64,000 nucleotides of DNA from Steinernema hermaphroditum (lineage: Eukaryota; Nematoda; Chromadorea; Rhabditida; Steinernematidae), in the NCBI GenBank assembly GCA_030435675.1, contig CM059625.1:9610001-9674000 (forward strand), read 5' to 3'. Below, in pieces: positions 1-11,917 of the stretch. The notes under the pieces were generated by a model. It had not been told where the DNA came from and ran no database searches. It worked only from the letters and a program-made list of their open reading frames with translations. Position 1 is the first letter of the stretch. Each line of letters begins with the position of its first letter. A program made the translations under genes and the position numbers.

Positions 1-914
1 CGGGGAACAGAGGAAAAGGAAATGACAGTTCGGAAGAGAATAACTTAACGAACACCTCATCAAGGGCCATTCCATCTAAATATTCGTTTTCGTTATGGGC
101 TTAACGATCAATGTTGATTACACCATGTGAAGGAGTGAAAGGAGAAAAGGAAATGCGGAGGTTTTGAGCTTTGTCAGAAGAGGGAGAGCGCGGTAGTTTA
201 ACGAGCGGAGAGGGCAAGTGAGCTTGTCAAGAGTGACTAGGGCCGTTGGAAAATCTGCGCACTCGCTTAAATCAAATAAGAAAGATATAAATCTGACTAG
301 ATTTGCGTGGAAAGACTTGTGAGTTGTGAATATCGCGGAAGGCATTGGCAGTGGCACGCACTGTGATGCAAGTACAACTCTGGCGCTCATGGAAGTAGAG
401 AACGGATAAGACGAAGACACTGGGTTACTTTGGGAAACTGATACAAGTATATAGTGGGACATTTTGTATTTTGAAAGAAATCACACTGTATTGTGCACTT
501 AAACTCGGGCAGCTCGATTTGCCACCTTGGCAGTTTTGTATTGAGTCGACGCAAGTGAACTCAACGAACAAATGACAAATTGGACAAATGAATAACAGGA
601 GCACCATTGATTAAGAGAGACCATTTTAACCAGCACATTGAGGAACGAAAGTAGGCAGAAGAGACCATAATCGGCAGAGTGCCAAGTCTCACGAGCCGTT
701 TATAAGCCGAAACTTGGCATCGTAGCTGAAGAGAATTATACAAAAGTGAAGTAGCCGTCCGACTTCCGTCGTTTTTTGCCTCTTGTCGGATTCGAGCCAT
801 CGAATTGTGGCTTCGCCCTGCAATTTAGTTCGATCTATTACGAAATTGCCAAGTTCTTTAACTGATTTCTAGTCACACGACACTACACCTCACAACCACG
901 AAATGAAACTTATT
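1..914. other. No recognisable gene; flank and 3' side of the innexin
   Basis: No open frame here carries a family signature or convincing splice sites. The innexin stop codon lies at 915-917 on the minus strand, so the high-coordinate end of this stretch should contain its 3' UTR. I see no AATAAA on the minus strand close to the stop. A 114-codon minus-strand frame at 118-462 is low-complexity Ser/Leu/Phe-rich sequence and is probably chance. Confidence 0.5.
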
Positions 915-3118
915 TTACCTTGTTTGGCCTAACAGCCATGTTTTGAAGTTTGCGTCCAGTTTCGCTGGACTTTGCCCTGCGCCTGCTTCAAACATTTCTA
1001 TCGGACTCTTCCGCACTCTGTCGTTGAAATTGTGCCACAGGGCGACAACAAGCTCAGTTGCCATGATGTCTCCTGCATGGGCACTGATCATTCGCATGCA
1101 GAAGACACCGTCGAATCCCAGAAACTTGTGAACAAATTTCTTCACAGACTGCCTGTCTGTTGCGAGATCGGTGGCTCTGAGATACTTACGCACAAATTTC
1201 ATATGCTAAATAGGTGATGTACAGTTTCTGCTTAGGCGTGCTAGCTCACCTGTCCTGGAAGAAACGAAATGAGCAACCAGTGACCCATTGAAAACACAGA
1301 GACTATAGAGACCATGAAAAACCAAAACCAAAGGAAAAGGAATATTTTTTCGTTGAACATGTTGATCATCAACACACACTGCACTGTGTGGTGATGGACG
1401 TTACCGAGAACTCTCACCTAGATGACTATACTGCAAAAACGAGCATGCCTTTAGGGTCTTACCTCGAAGTCGCACATTGTCACCCGTGGAAAATTGCCGC
1501 TCACTTCCCATTCACGGCCGTTCAGCAGATCCTTTAGAATGTGAAACCCGTAGAAGAGGTTGTCGGTTCCGAGAAAAGTGTTTAGCAGGAAGATCTGCCC
1601 GACAACATTGAAAAGGTAGAGCAACTTGATGAACACGTAGAGGCAGGTAACATAGGATCCCCAACGTTTACCGACACACAATCCCGACACATCGGTGACC
1701 TAGAAACATTTTTAGAATTATTTAAATCTGCTATATAAAATACCTCTCGTTGAATTTCGAGGGCATCCTCCATGTGACCCGCAATAGTTTGCACAGTAGC
1801 TGCCCTCGCATCGGCATCCATCATTCGGGCGTCGCATGCCATTTGCGTCAGACTCTGCACGTTAATTCCTAAAGAAGATAGCTTTAAATTAGAAGTGTGC
1901 TCATCAAATATTCATCATTCCAATTGCCAATAAATGAAAAATGAATTTGCGAGTAACTGATGACGAATCCAGCAGGCAAGGTTTAAATTCGAACTGTTAC
2001 TCACCTGAATGCCAGTGCAGCAGACCCCTCCACATTATACAAGGAATGTAGAACATTAACGCCTCGAGAGCTAACACAAAAGGCACCCATTGGTAGTAAC
2101 TTATTTGTCTTGCTCTGAAACCAGCATCTTTATACGTGTGATGCTATGAAGTTCGCACCTTCTTTCACCGTAATCTAACGGAAAAGCACTTGTAAGCGGC
2201 AGGTAGTATGTATTTTCCACCCAACAATAATTTTCCGTGTATTGCTCCCAAGCATCGGTGAACTGTGCTGGAACCCAGCATTGGATTGGGTAGCCTAAAT
2301 CGTCATCAATGTGTACGGAAACGGAATCACTCAAACGTACCGACGTATTGCTTTGCAGAAACAATAATTGCGAAGGCGAAAATTATAGCTGATGTGTAGT
2401 GATAGTTCAGCTTGTCCACAAAATCGTCGTCGACCCGCGGGTGCAGTCCCTTGAAGATAGCTGCCAGATAATAGAGCAGCATGCTTGCGGAGACAACCTG
2501 AAAACGTACTCCTGATGTGAATATTGCCCGACGCCCGAGGTCTCCGCTAGTTCGAACGGCGACGATGGCATTAAGTGGTAACGCAAAGCTATAACGCCGT
2601 TCGCGCGTCGCCTAGCTGCTATCGGCGACCACGATAGCGACAACCCTCAAGAGAGGATGGTTAAGGTAAGTGCGGAGTATTCAATTTTTCATAACTTTAA
2701 CAACAAGTGACCAAATGTCAAGAAGCTGTCCAATGATGAGTCTGAAAGGCGGTAACGTGTCGGCAAAGCGGCCATCAAATAACGAAGCTAATATCCTTGG
2801 AGGGAAAGAATTCTTGGCAAATTAAAGCCATATTTCAAAGCACGATGATGCCGTTCAGCGAAATTACTCTCTAATTTTAATTTGCCTCTAGCGAACTAAA
2901 AAAAAGCTTTCCAGTGAGCTCAACAGAATCTGAAAGCCATCGTTTCTCAGTCAGATGTCTTCTTTAAAGGAGGCGAATTTAAATGTAAACGTTCTTACCT
3001 TTTTCTCCTTGTTGAGATAGCTTCGAGAAAACTTAGTATCGTGCGGTGAGGCGCTGGAGGGATGCACTGGAAAGCGGGACACGTGGTTTAACTTGTCGCA
3101 TTTTTTCAAATTTGTGTG
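915..3118 (-). CDS. Innexin gap-junction channel subunit (5' end unresolved)
   Basis: Innexins form invertebrate gap junctions and hemichannels in the plasma membrane, with four membrane spans and cytoplasmic ends. Hand-spliced exons: 2999-3118, 2341-2497, 2159-2294, 2005-2114, 1744-1868, 1463-1699, 1250-1417 and 915-1205. All phases agree. The product shows the family signatures: [14 protein letters not shown] just before span 1, [11 protein letters not shown] with paired Cys in loop 1, [11 protein letters not shown] at span 2, [12 protein letters not shown] in loop 2, and a C-terminal [10 protein letters not shown]. From the internal Met at 2482 it would have 402 residues, normal for the family. 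The upstream exon 2999-3118 is open for 40 codons, sits between a TTTCAG acceptor and a GTAAGAAC donor, and joins in phase, so an N-terminal extension as in UNC-7-type innexins is likely. Its initiator Met was not found. Which innexin this is cannot be said without a tree. Confidence 0.93.
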
Positions 3119-3830
3119 CTGAAACAAAGAACATAAGGAAAGGCGGAAATGGGAATATCATTGACTGCAACGCGTTTCAAATGTGTTCGCGTAAATAGAA
3201 GCCCCTCAGTACTCATTGTGATAACGCGCTCAGAAAGAAAGTGCACTAGTGTCATGTCTTCTCTAGATCACGAATGTAGAGTGCATTAGGTTAACGGTCA
3301 CATTTGATTAGTTTAAAATTTCGCTAAAATTATGATCGGGCTATCCCTTTACATTTCAGCAGCATAGCGTTACACAAGTTGATGTAGTTGCGTAGAAACG
3401 AACATTTGAAACGAAAGGATTAGAAATTTGAGTGATATTGTTGACGACGCAATAACAAGTGTCATTTTGACATTTTGTAAAATGAATTGTTCTGGCCGAG
3501 TGAGATGATAAAAGGCTAAAGGTGCATAGAAAAGAAACGCTACATCCGCTAAACGTCTTTTAATGAGCTAAGTCGGTCGCCGACACGAGAGAACGAGGAG
3601 GAACTAGCCGCGAGCGAGACAGAGTGCATCATTGCCATCTTCAGTCGGGCGGCCATAAATCGGATCGCATATACGCGCTGTTAACTTTGCCGAACACTTC
3701 TCCACGCTTCGGACATTTCTCCAATTCGAGGGCAATCGTCGCGCAACGAGGACATGCTTAACTCGCGCACATAGAAGCGAGACCCTCGCGGTGATAAAGC
3801 CGCAGAGGAGCACTCAATTTTAAACGATCC
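3119..3830. other. Non-coding stretch upstream of the innexin
   Basis: No exon could be supported. It probably holds the innexin promoter, and perhaps a first exon with the missing initiator Met. A 69-codon minus frame at 3604-3813 is basic and Cys-rich but has no family match. Confidence 0.35.
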
Positions 3831-4232
3831 TTGTTAGGAAAATTCCATACTCACATGGGACAAAGTTCTAAAGCTGAGAAAGTAAAATATATAATTAACT
3901 CAATAATTGCCATCGTTTTCCGTCTTCGTTCAGTCGCAAAGTTGTTGTTTTCTGACCACAGAGAGAAAAAGGCGATCTTACCACGAGGGCGTCTGTCCCG
4001 TGCGAGAGTGGAACAGCTGTCCCACAATTGTCCTGACTACTTAATGCCGCCTTGGTCTGTCTTCAATCAATCGGCTACATCCGATAGTCCGCGCAAAACA
4101 CCCCCTCTGTCTGATCAACCTACTGTAATGCCGAGGTCAACTATTAGCGGTAAACAGAGTACGCTGCAGAATGTAAGAACGCTTCGCGATATTCAGCACG
4201 CCGTCAACAATGAAAGGCAGATAATAGAATAA
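3831..4232 (+). CDS. Weak hypothetical ORF, possibly an MGQSSK-type small protein
   Basis: A 133-codon frame with an internal ATG at 3855 starting MGQSSKAEK, which looks like an N-myristoylation signal. The downstream half is polar (PRKTPPLSDQP, then LQNVRTLRDIQHAVNNER). A stretch beginning GTAAAATATA and ending CGTTCAG (about 3882-3933) resembles a 52-nt intron, but removing it breaks the frame, so the structure is unclear. I recognise no family. It is annotated only because its composition in the second half is more protein-like than other frames nearby; it may be chance. Confidence 0.22.
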   Translation: MLGKFHTHMGQSSKAEKVKYIINSIIAIVFRLRSVAKLLFSDHREKKAILPRGRLSRARVEQLSHNCPDYLMPPWSVFNQSATSDSPRKTPPLSDQPTVMPRSTISGKQSTLQNVRTLRDIQHAVNNERQIIE

Positions 4233-7200
4233 CCCTTCTGCGCATATTGGTCAATCTCTAACCTCCTTGAGCCGGCGTTCAGTATAAAAAGCACAGAGAG
4301 AATGGGGTGAGCCGAAAGCTCGTAACTTAATTTATTGAGAAATAAAAGAAGCAACCCTATTTCGATGTCTGGGCCAACTTAAAATCCCCCTACGAGGCTC
4401 CAACCATCTCACACTTTCCAACTTTTTTGGCCCTTAACTTAATTTGCTTCTTCGCAATTAGCACTTAAGGGCCAAAAGAAAACGAGATTTGCTAACACGA
4501 TATCGTCGTTGTTTTCCACTCCCATCTGATAGATACGAGCCCTATAATATTGAGAGGAAGTCGGCAATGCCAATCAACTAGTGCAACAAGAGCACCTGTT
4601 CAGTTTCGGTTTAAACAACTTCGTCCTTACTACCGCTTTCGCTAGAATAAAAAGAACATGTCGCAGACGCCTGCGGGAAACAACTCAAAAGCATGCTTCT
4701 CGTGTGTGCTGCATTTTGCTTTTAATTAACTAAATCTGAACGGATATTTCACCTGAAGGGAAACCACCGCACGTATCATTTAAAGAACGGTAGTGCACAC
4801 GAATTTCAATACTACACGAATATAGGAGGGTAAAAGCGAGGAAACCGTCAAGACAAGGGAAAGCATTAATATTGGAAGGACGGCGCTTGCGCTTGGTTGT
4901 CTCCTCTTTTCGGCGCTTCTTCCCCTATTAATATCTAAAAAGTTGCTTCGCTGTTTTCCCGTCGCTATCTACGATGGCTACCCGCAGATACGGACTCAGT
5001 TCTTCATGTACAGCTAGAAGAACCAACGGAAATAATGGGCAAAGAAGTGCGGAAGAGTGATTTCATCAGCAATCCGCCTTCTAAATGACTCTCACTCTTA
5101 GGCCATCTCGCGTCCTCTCATTACCCTTTGATCTCAATGACGCCATAGACACGATTGATGAGTCTCGGGGCACTATAATTCACACAATCAATTTAAGAAC
5201 ACTGACGTTAGGATGAAAAGTGTGGCGGCAATAAAGAGGCAATCCATAGTGTGACTTTACAAGTACTCAATTTGTTAAGTTGACGAAATTGCTGAGAACT
5301 TCATGGCAAGAACTTCGGTGCAATTCTCAGGAACGGCCGTCCCATCACTGAACACACAGGAGGGATGTGCGGTTCCTTTCACAAGTACTAATGCGAATTT
5401 TTTAAAGCGCCTCACTAACTACAGCATAACAATCGTTTAAAGTAACGCGTGTACGCAGATTACACCTGCAAAATTCGCTGAGACGTTTACGACTCCCCAG
5501 AACACATTTATGCGAGAATGAGCTATTATTTGTTGGTCGAAATTCCAATGCTTAGCTCCATACGAAGGAAAGGGAGTCTAGCGCAGCTATCCCCATGCGC
5601 GCCTCATGAACCCACGCAATGTTCCTCATCTAGAAGCGAATAGAACTTGCGAAAAACGATTGCAAGAAGACTCTCGAGCACTGTGACGGAATATGAATTC
5701 ACTAGTTTCACACTTGAGAGCCATCTCTGCATGCATCGGAAAGCAACTCATTCAGTTAGGGGATAGCATGGAGGCCGCTGCCATGCGGCGCGTATAGGCG
5801 TTTTTGGATTTTCTAAAGTGGGCTTTTCGACGCATACAACTCACGTATTAACTTATCGCGAACACTAACCGCTTGTTTTGCCTTTTGTCGTGCGGAAAGC
5901 CCTTCAAAACGCCGCTTGTGTTCTTTTAGTCGTTCGCTCTTACCCAATCAACTCTATTCGACCATTCTGAGTTCTTTTCTGCTAGTAAAAATCTTTTGTC
6001 TTGAAGCTTTTTAATTCTGTGTTCTATCAGCACCGCAGAACGATTTTAAGAGGGAAAGGCAAGCGGCGTTCTTAGAACGAACAAAAACGTATAAGCCAAG
6101 TTCCGTGTACACATGTAGAGAGTTCAAAATCAATGGCCGAATAGACCTCATTATCCTCAATGCGCAGTCATTTGACGCTGTTGTTCGTTAAAGCGCTAGA
6201 GGAAGGGAAGCGTGGAACACATCTAATTGATATCGTATTACGATCTACTGGTAACTATCCGTCGCCGCTAACCGTTTATTAAAAATTCAAAAAGTGCGGA
6301 AATTTCGTGCCCATGACATGAGCATCGAAGCAGTGTATAATAAAGTATAAAGGAACAACATGAGAACAATAGTAGAGAAATCTATCGCGCACCTGAGGGT
6401 CAACCTTAAGACGCACAAAGTGGTGGTGATCTTAATTAAAAGACGTAGCGCTTGTCGCCACGGTGATCAATGAGTCAAAGCATGCAGCGCGGCACCATGA
6501 CAACGGCTCTCCACCTAGCCATATAATCTGCGCTTAAATCCAGCCGGCGCGTCCGAGAGCCCTACGCACTATCTACTAAACCGTTTTCATGGTTGCTCAC
6601 CTATTTCTCGTTGCCGCCATTACGGTACTACAGCCACTACTACCAGAAGCAGTCGTCAGAGAAACATCAGGTTAACTTTTACCTTACAGCGTTTAGTCTT
6701 ACCGATCGAAAGCAGTTGCACCCTCCTCTATTTCTGCAATTCTTGCAATTTTTATTCGACCCGGAGCAACCATTTCTAAACACCTCATTGCTGCTTAATA
6801 ACGTATCCAAAAATGTCAGCAGGCTCGAAAGCTCAGACGTTTATGAACAATTTTAATAAAAACGACGTGGTCTATCCTCTAACACACCCCCTGTGAGAAT
6901 AGTGAGAGCAGCGACTTATGAGTGCAAGTGCAGGCGGGAGACGCAACTGGTAGTGCTCTTTTTAAGAATGTTTCGAGTCGGCCCGCCAGCCAGGTTTACA
7001 GCTTTTAGCTAATTCGGAGGGAGGCTTCAAATCAGGCGTAAGTAATGCGATAAAATCTTTTAATATTTTTGCGGTTGGTGAGCTTCAAACGCACAGTTGA
7101 GTGCGTGCTGCTAAGGGTATTCAGAATGCTAAGAAGACTAGCCCCCATCGCAGCACACATTTATACAACCATTGAAATTTTGAATTCTGCATGTTTTGCA

Positions 7201-9255
7201 TTTTTTTTCACATGATCGCTTTTTCGTTTTTAGTATCATGGAATCTACAAGCCCTGTTTTAGAGCGAACAGCAGAAGAAAGCGAGCGCGTTAGAATCAAT
7301 TCGAGTCGTTCAGTCGTGGAAAAACTTACGATGAACAAGGGGATGTAATTAGGCGAAGACCACGTTTTCCGATGCTTACAGTAACGCATCGCCGGTGTCA
7401 GTCAGCATTAAGTTCGGGTGCTCATTAAAGTAGGGGAGGCTGATATCAGTATTTTGCGACTACGCTGAAGACGACTTGCTTGAAAGCACAAACTGTCGGA
7501 TCATTCAAAGTGGACTACTTGCTCTAAGTCTCCCACGGTGCTTGAAGTGCGAAGTACGGTCTGCCTTTCCCCCCAGAGTGTGCTCTCGTACAGCCCTGGC
7601 CGCAATGTGAAAGCCCGCTCGCATTCTTCTAATATCGTAGTTCTCTCTTTGACCTTAAAAGGCTGACCAACATAACCAGAAGCACACGCATTTGACATAT
7701 TAAATTATTCGTTTATACATTCTCCATTAGTCCTTAGCTCCGTCGACTGGCGCCCTCTCGCGTGCAACAAGTTCCACTTGTTGAACATGCATATACGCAA
7801 AAGCCTAACAGGGAGAAATATAACGCACGTATATGGCATATAAACAATTTTCCCTCGCCACCCGCTCGCTCAGACAGAGATCAATAACGAGCCTCTTGAG
7901 TCTAGGAACGGTTCCCATTCCAGAACGATATTTGGGAAGAATAAACAAAATTCAGAGCCCTACGAGCCAAATAAATGAAAGTGGGCGTCAGCTTAGACAA
8001 ATTTGCCGTGCAATATCAGAATGATATGAAGTGGCGTTCTGTTCAAAGTAATTCTTTGTTTGCAGAAAACAATGCATCATCACTGAATCACCGCTACCAG
8101 TTCAGTAGTCTCTATATCGTCCAAATAAGTAAGTTAATAGAACCAATTAATATGGCAATGACTTTTTTACAACTTCTGATGGGTAAAACCTGAAATGGTT
8201 GTGTTTACTATTCAGCAGTAACTCGATTCAGCCCATTTGTTATTAGCCTGATCGACTACAAGGCCGAATTTCAGCGCTTGGGGTTGACCATTCAACAACT
8301 TTTGATCGCACTGAAATTTCCAGTCGGCTAAGCGATGTCGTCGGTGATGCGCTCGAGAAGAGAGCTATCACGCATTTACAGCAAGACGCCCCTGTATTCA
8401 GTTCGAAAAAGGAAAGCAGCAGTCTCAAAGTTTTGGTGGAGGTCGGTTCCTCTATCTCTTTCTTATAATAATTTGGGTCCGTTTTGCCGTTCCCTACTGT
8501 TGAAATGAGAGCACGCTTGTAGCAGACACAATATGCATAATAAGATCTCCAGTGCGCGTCTGAATGCGAATGAGGGGAATCCAACGCATAGCTAATGACA
8601 CAATTAGGCAGTAAACTGCGGAGGGAAAGACGCAGTATTTTGCTTAAATCAGATAAAACAAGCACCAAGAATAAAGAAGCAGATGACCCGGAAGGGATGG
8701 CCGCTGTCAAAGTTGGAGTGAAAGGGCAACAAACGTGCTTCCTAGAAGAATAATTACACGACTTCCCAAAAGTGCCTAGGTTTACGTTGAGCGACTAAAG
8801 CGACGCATGGAAAAACACGCGGCTATCGATCTCGCTCACTGAAAAGCAGCCAGAGGCAAACGTGCTGCATAACCAAAGTGGCGATTGCGGCAGTTGGATT
8901 CGCCCGGGGCCATAAAGGACGCCAAAAGTACACGATCAAGTCAACTGCAGCCTGTGATGCGGGAGAGGGCGCGAGCCGTACACGCCCGGCAGTCATGCCC
9001 GCCGGCGCCAAGGGCCAATGTCCGGCAAATTTTAATCGGTCGAACGATGTCCGCAAATCAATCCCATCGCAATGCCTCGCTCCCCCACTTCCCTTCTACC
9101 CTCACCCAAAACTGCACTCCACTCTCAGTTTGATTATCAAACATCGCCTTACAATGCGTGCCTAATTACTAGTCGTTGCCTAAGTTAGCTAGCAACGTCG
9201 CCGAGCTTGATTGTACAATGTAAATCTTGTTTGGAGGTCATGCGTCATATTGCAG
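4233..9255. other. Five-kilobase region without a recognisable gene
   Basis: No frame shows a protein family or a splice-consistent exon chain. The longest is a 155-codon minus frame at 8243-8710 with no recognisable domain. The stretch holds an inverted repeat at 4423-4478 (listed separately) and a CpG-rich patch near 8880-9010 that could belong to the promoter of the downstream membrane-protein gene. Long introns or UTR exons of that gene may run through the right-hand part. Confidence 0.45.
4423..4478. repeat. Imperfect inverted repeat forming a long hairpin
   Basis: The left arm (TTTTGGCCCTTAA then CTTAATTTGC) pairs with the right arm (GCAATTAGCACTTAAGGGCCAAAA) across a loop of about six bases. 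Thirteen contiguous base pairs are perfect at the base and the upper stem has small bulges. This is seen directly. It could be a microRNA-type precursor, although the loop is short, or the remains of a small inverted-repeat element. I found no match to conserved nematode microRNA seeds. Confidence 0.6.
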
Positions 9256-9419
9256 ACTAAAGCAGCTCCGTTACCCGTAGGGACAGAAAGCAGTACGCAC
9301 GCAACATGGAAATAAACAAAGACTCTTGCGTGGTTATAATGCTGCCTGCCGTTCTGGGAATAAGTACTTTGAGACATTGAGGCGACAGCGTGTAATACGA
9401 TAAGTCTAATGCGCAAAAG

Positions 9420-11865
9420 TCACACACTTCACCTACGTTTGGACCAAATTTCACGACGAAAACGTATTCATTGACCAAGTGCCTTCTTCATAATGACAAA
9501 AACTTAACAGCACATATTTCAGATAGTTAACGTAGATCGGGGAGATCTGGAAGCGACCGTATCGTTTGTAGTATTTGTGAATAAAAAACTAGTGCCCGCA
9601 GATGTAAGGTTAACCTTCGATATGAGCATATCTGTTGCCTCCGTTTTGTAGGTGATCTTACAAGATTTGTCGCTCTTGCCCCTTACTCACATATCAGCCA
9701 GATTGCAGTATCCTGTTGCAGCTGTTCTAGGTAAGCGGCCGTGGAGAAATGAACTTAGAGATTATTTCGTCTAGTTCTCACGAGTGTCAAGGAAACGTAT
9801 CAATCACGCTGGTGGCTAATTGGTGGGAATAATCAGCGTCCGAAGCAATTAAAATATTTGTATTCTTAGCGTTGATCGTGGGAAGTGGCGCGCTCCTTCT
9901 GCTCTGCGGTTGGATTTTGCTCGTTGTTTACTTCAACACCTGTGGAAGCCCATCCACCGACTACGAACCACGAAAGTACAATGTAACTGAGATAAGCAAG
10001 GCTGTGGAACTAAGCGAGCGAACTACCACCAATCCTCCTCAAGTGGTAAACCCGTATGTCATTTAACTTCTCATGATAATGAATCAAAAGATAAGTCTAG
10101 AGGTAGTTAACCTCAGTAATTCGGTTTATGAGAGCAGACGCACTCATTTAAACAATTAGAAACGTACCGCTTGAGCGCGTCGGAAGAAGAGATTCCGAGT
10201 ACGTCGACGTTGTTCATGATGTAACCAGAGGTCCATTGAGAGTGCAACGCTAGCTGTTCAGCTTCATTTTCAGACGATCCAAATGCACCAGAGCAGAACA
10301 AGAAGAGCAGGATCGACGAGTCAAAGTGGCCGCGAAACGCGAAAAGACGCAAGCTCCTAAAGTCAAACTGAGAGCCATAGTGGGTAAGTTGCAAAACACG
10401 GTAGAGCCAATATATAGTGTTTGTGACAGCGAGGTTATTTGCGAAGTTAAAAGCACACACGTCGATACGGAAAACGAACGGCTTGGAGTATTATGCGCAT
10501 CAGAGCGACTCATTTTAACTTAGAAAGCATTTAACGTTGTGGCGTTCTATGGCTGGTAATTGACACGGCTATCAACTGGAAAACAAAGCTTCGTGGTAAC
10601 AAGCTGAGGAGGAGCACGCCAAGCGGTCTTTCATTTGCTGAAGGCAAAAGTTAGCAAAGCTGCTTCTCTGTGACGCGCCACCAATTATTTCTTTTTCCAA
10701 TTATGTGCCGATACCACAGTGCACTGAAATTGTTTTTTCTATTCATGTGCCAAAATTATTTCTCAAGGGAGTATCAAATAGTCTTTATAATGCATTGTTC
10801 CACTTTAGTTCATTATTCATATCAGCTGCAGCTTTCACACGGCGCGCTTAATCAAAAATAGCAAATCCTAAGGTAAGTCAACAGAGTCTCGCATAACAAA
10901 TTGTAAGCTGCGCTGGAACCCACCCCTCTCCCTGAATGAGAGAACACTGAAAGAAGTGGTGCATAGAGTCTTTTGTGTGTGGTTCCCACGACGCGCATAA
11001 AAGTCCGTGCAGCTCGAAGCCGTCTTAGCTGGATGACGGGAAAAGATTATCCAGGTGAATTTGCGTGGCAGTAGCATGGGACACAATTGACGTCTAAACT
11101 GAGAACGAACGCGTCGCAATGACTTTGTTGGGACGCGCTTTTCAAGGGCGGAAATATGAATCGAAAGCCATAATGAGGGAGATAATGATCCGGTCGTTTG
11201 CTTCTTGAACACGCCGATCAAGACAAAAACAAGAGTAATTGGAGACGGAAGATACGATTAGTGATCAACTGTTGACCATTATTTGAAATTAATGTTAAAG
11301 GAAGGACATCTTATAGTGAGCACTTAAGATGGACTGCACTGATTGAGCTCAGTATTTTCAGAGACAGAGCATGAAGAATTCACCGACAAAAAGCCGATTG
11401 AAGATCCCATTGAGTCAGACGTTGATCTAGCTTCTGATAGCTCTGACAAATGTGAAACTTGCTCAAGCGAAAAGGAGCAAGAAATGCCTCACAGTGATGA
11501 AGATATTTCTGAATGTGAACGCCGCATGGAAAAACGGCGCCTAAGGCCTAAGTCCGCAGCACCAAAACGACCCTTGCGGACGCTGGAAGGTAGTTTGGCA
11601 ACAGCTATCGGTATATTGTGATTTTTGCAGGATCCATTATTGAACCAATTCAACCGACAAAGGAGCTATGGAATCCGTACTGTGCCGGCGATCAGATAGC
11701 GCAGATCTTTTATATTGGAGCTGTAATAAAAGCGTTTTCTTCTTAATTATTACGAATTTTTAGACTTTGAATGGTCATCCATCACCAGCTCCGTCCACTG
11801 AAAAAGGCATTATGATCCTTAGCGACATTGATAAGAATTCACCGAAACCCTTTAGCATTTTGTGA
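9420..11865 (+). CDS. Unrecognised single-pass membrane protein with a charged cytoplasmic tail (5' incomplete)
   Basis: Phase-consistent exons: 9420-9478 (tentative), 9523-9603, 9652-9730, 9870-10053, 10274-10383, 11362-11589, 11631-11722 and 11764-11865, ending at TGA. An AATAAA at 11912 supports the 3' end. A further short exon at 9256-9292 would also fit in phase. The product has an ectodomain ending FVVFVNKKLVPADV, then a strong hydrophobic span (LIVGSGALLLLCGWILLVVY), then a long hydrophilic tail. The tail has a Glu/Lys-rich helix (TRAEQEEQDRRVKVAAKREK), an acidic Ser-rich stretch with CETC (SDVDLASDSSDKCETC), a basic patch (ERRMEKRRLRPK) and a C-terminus ending in SPKPFSIL. The folded segment just outside the membrane loosely recalls SEA-like juxtamembrane domains, but that is not established. 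The intron 10384-11361 is about 1 kb, unusual here. Function unknown. Confidence 0.62.
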
Positions 11866-11911
11866 AGCTTTCTGTAGATGCATTGATGTGTACTTCTGTT
11901 TTGTTCGAATG

Positions 11912-11917
11912 AATAAA
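11912..11917 (+). promoter_or_regulatory. Poly(A) signal AATAAA
   Basis: It lies 47 nt after the stop codon of the membrane-protein gene and supports its 3' end. Confidence 0.6.

Noticed and set aside
3604..3813. 69-codon minus ORF as the innexin first exon
   Set aside because: No donor could be found that joins it in phase to the exon at 2999-3118, and its composition does not resemble innexin N-termini.
8243..8710. 155-codon minus-strand ORF in the gene-poor region
   Set aside because: No domain, no start context or splice partners; composition looks like chance open sequence.
9523..10066. Membrane protein ending at the TAA at 10064
   Set aside because: A GTATGT donor at 10054 and a TTTTCAG acceptor at 10273 join in phase into a longer tail that ends near a poly(A) signal, while no poly(A) signal follows 10066.
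9420..11865. Assignment of this gene to the KIAA1549/UPF0606 family
   Set aside because: The juxtamembrane segment is only vaguely similar and the cytoplasmic tail does not match what I know of that family.
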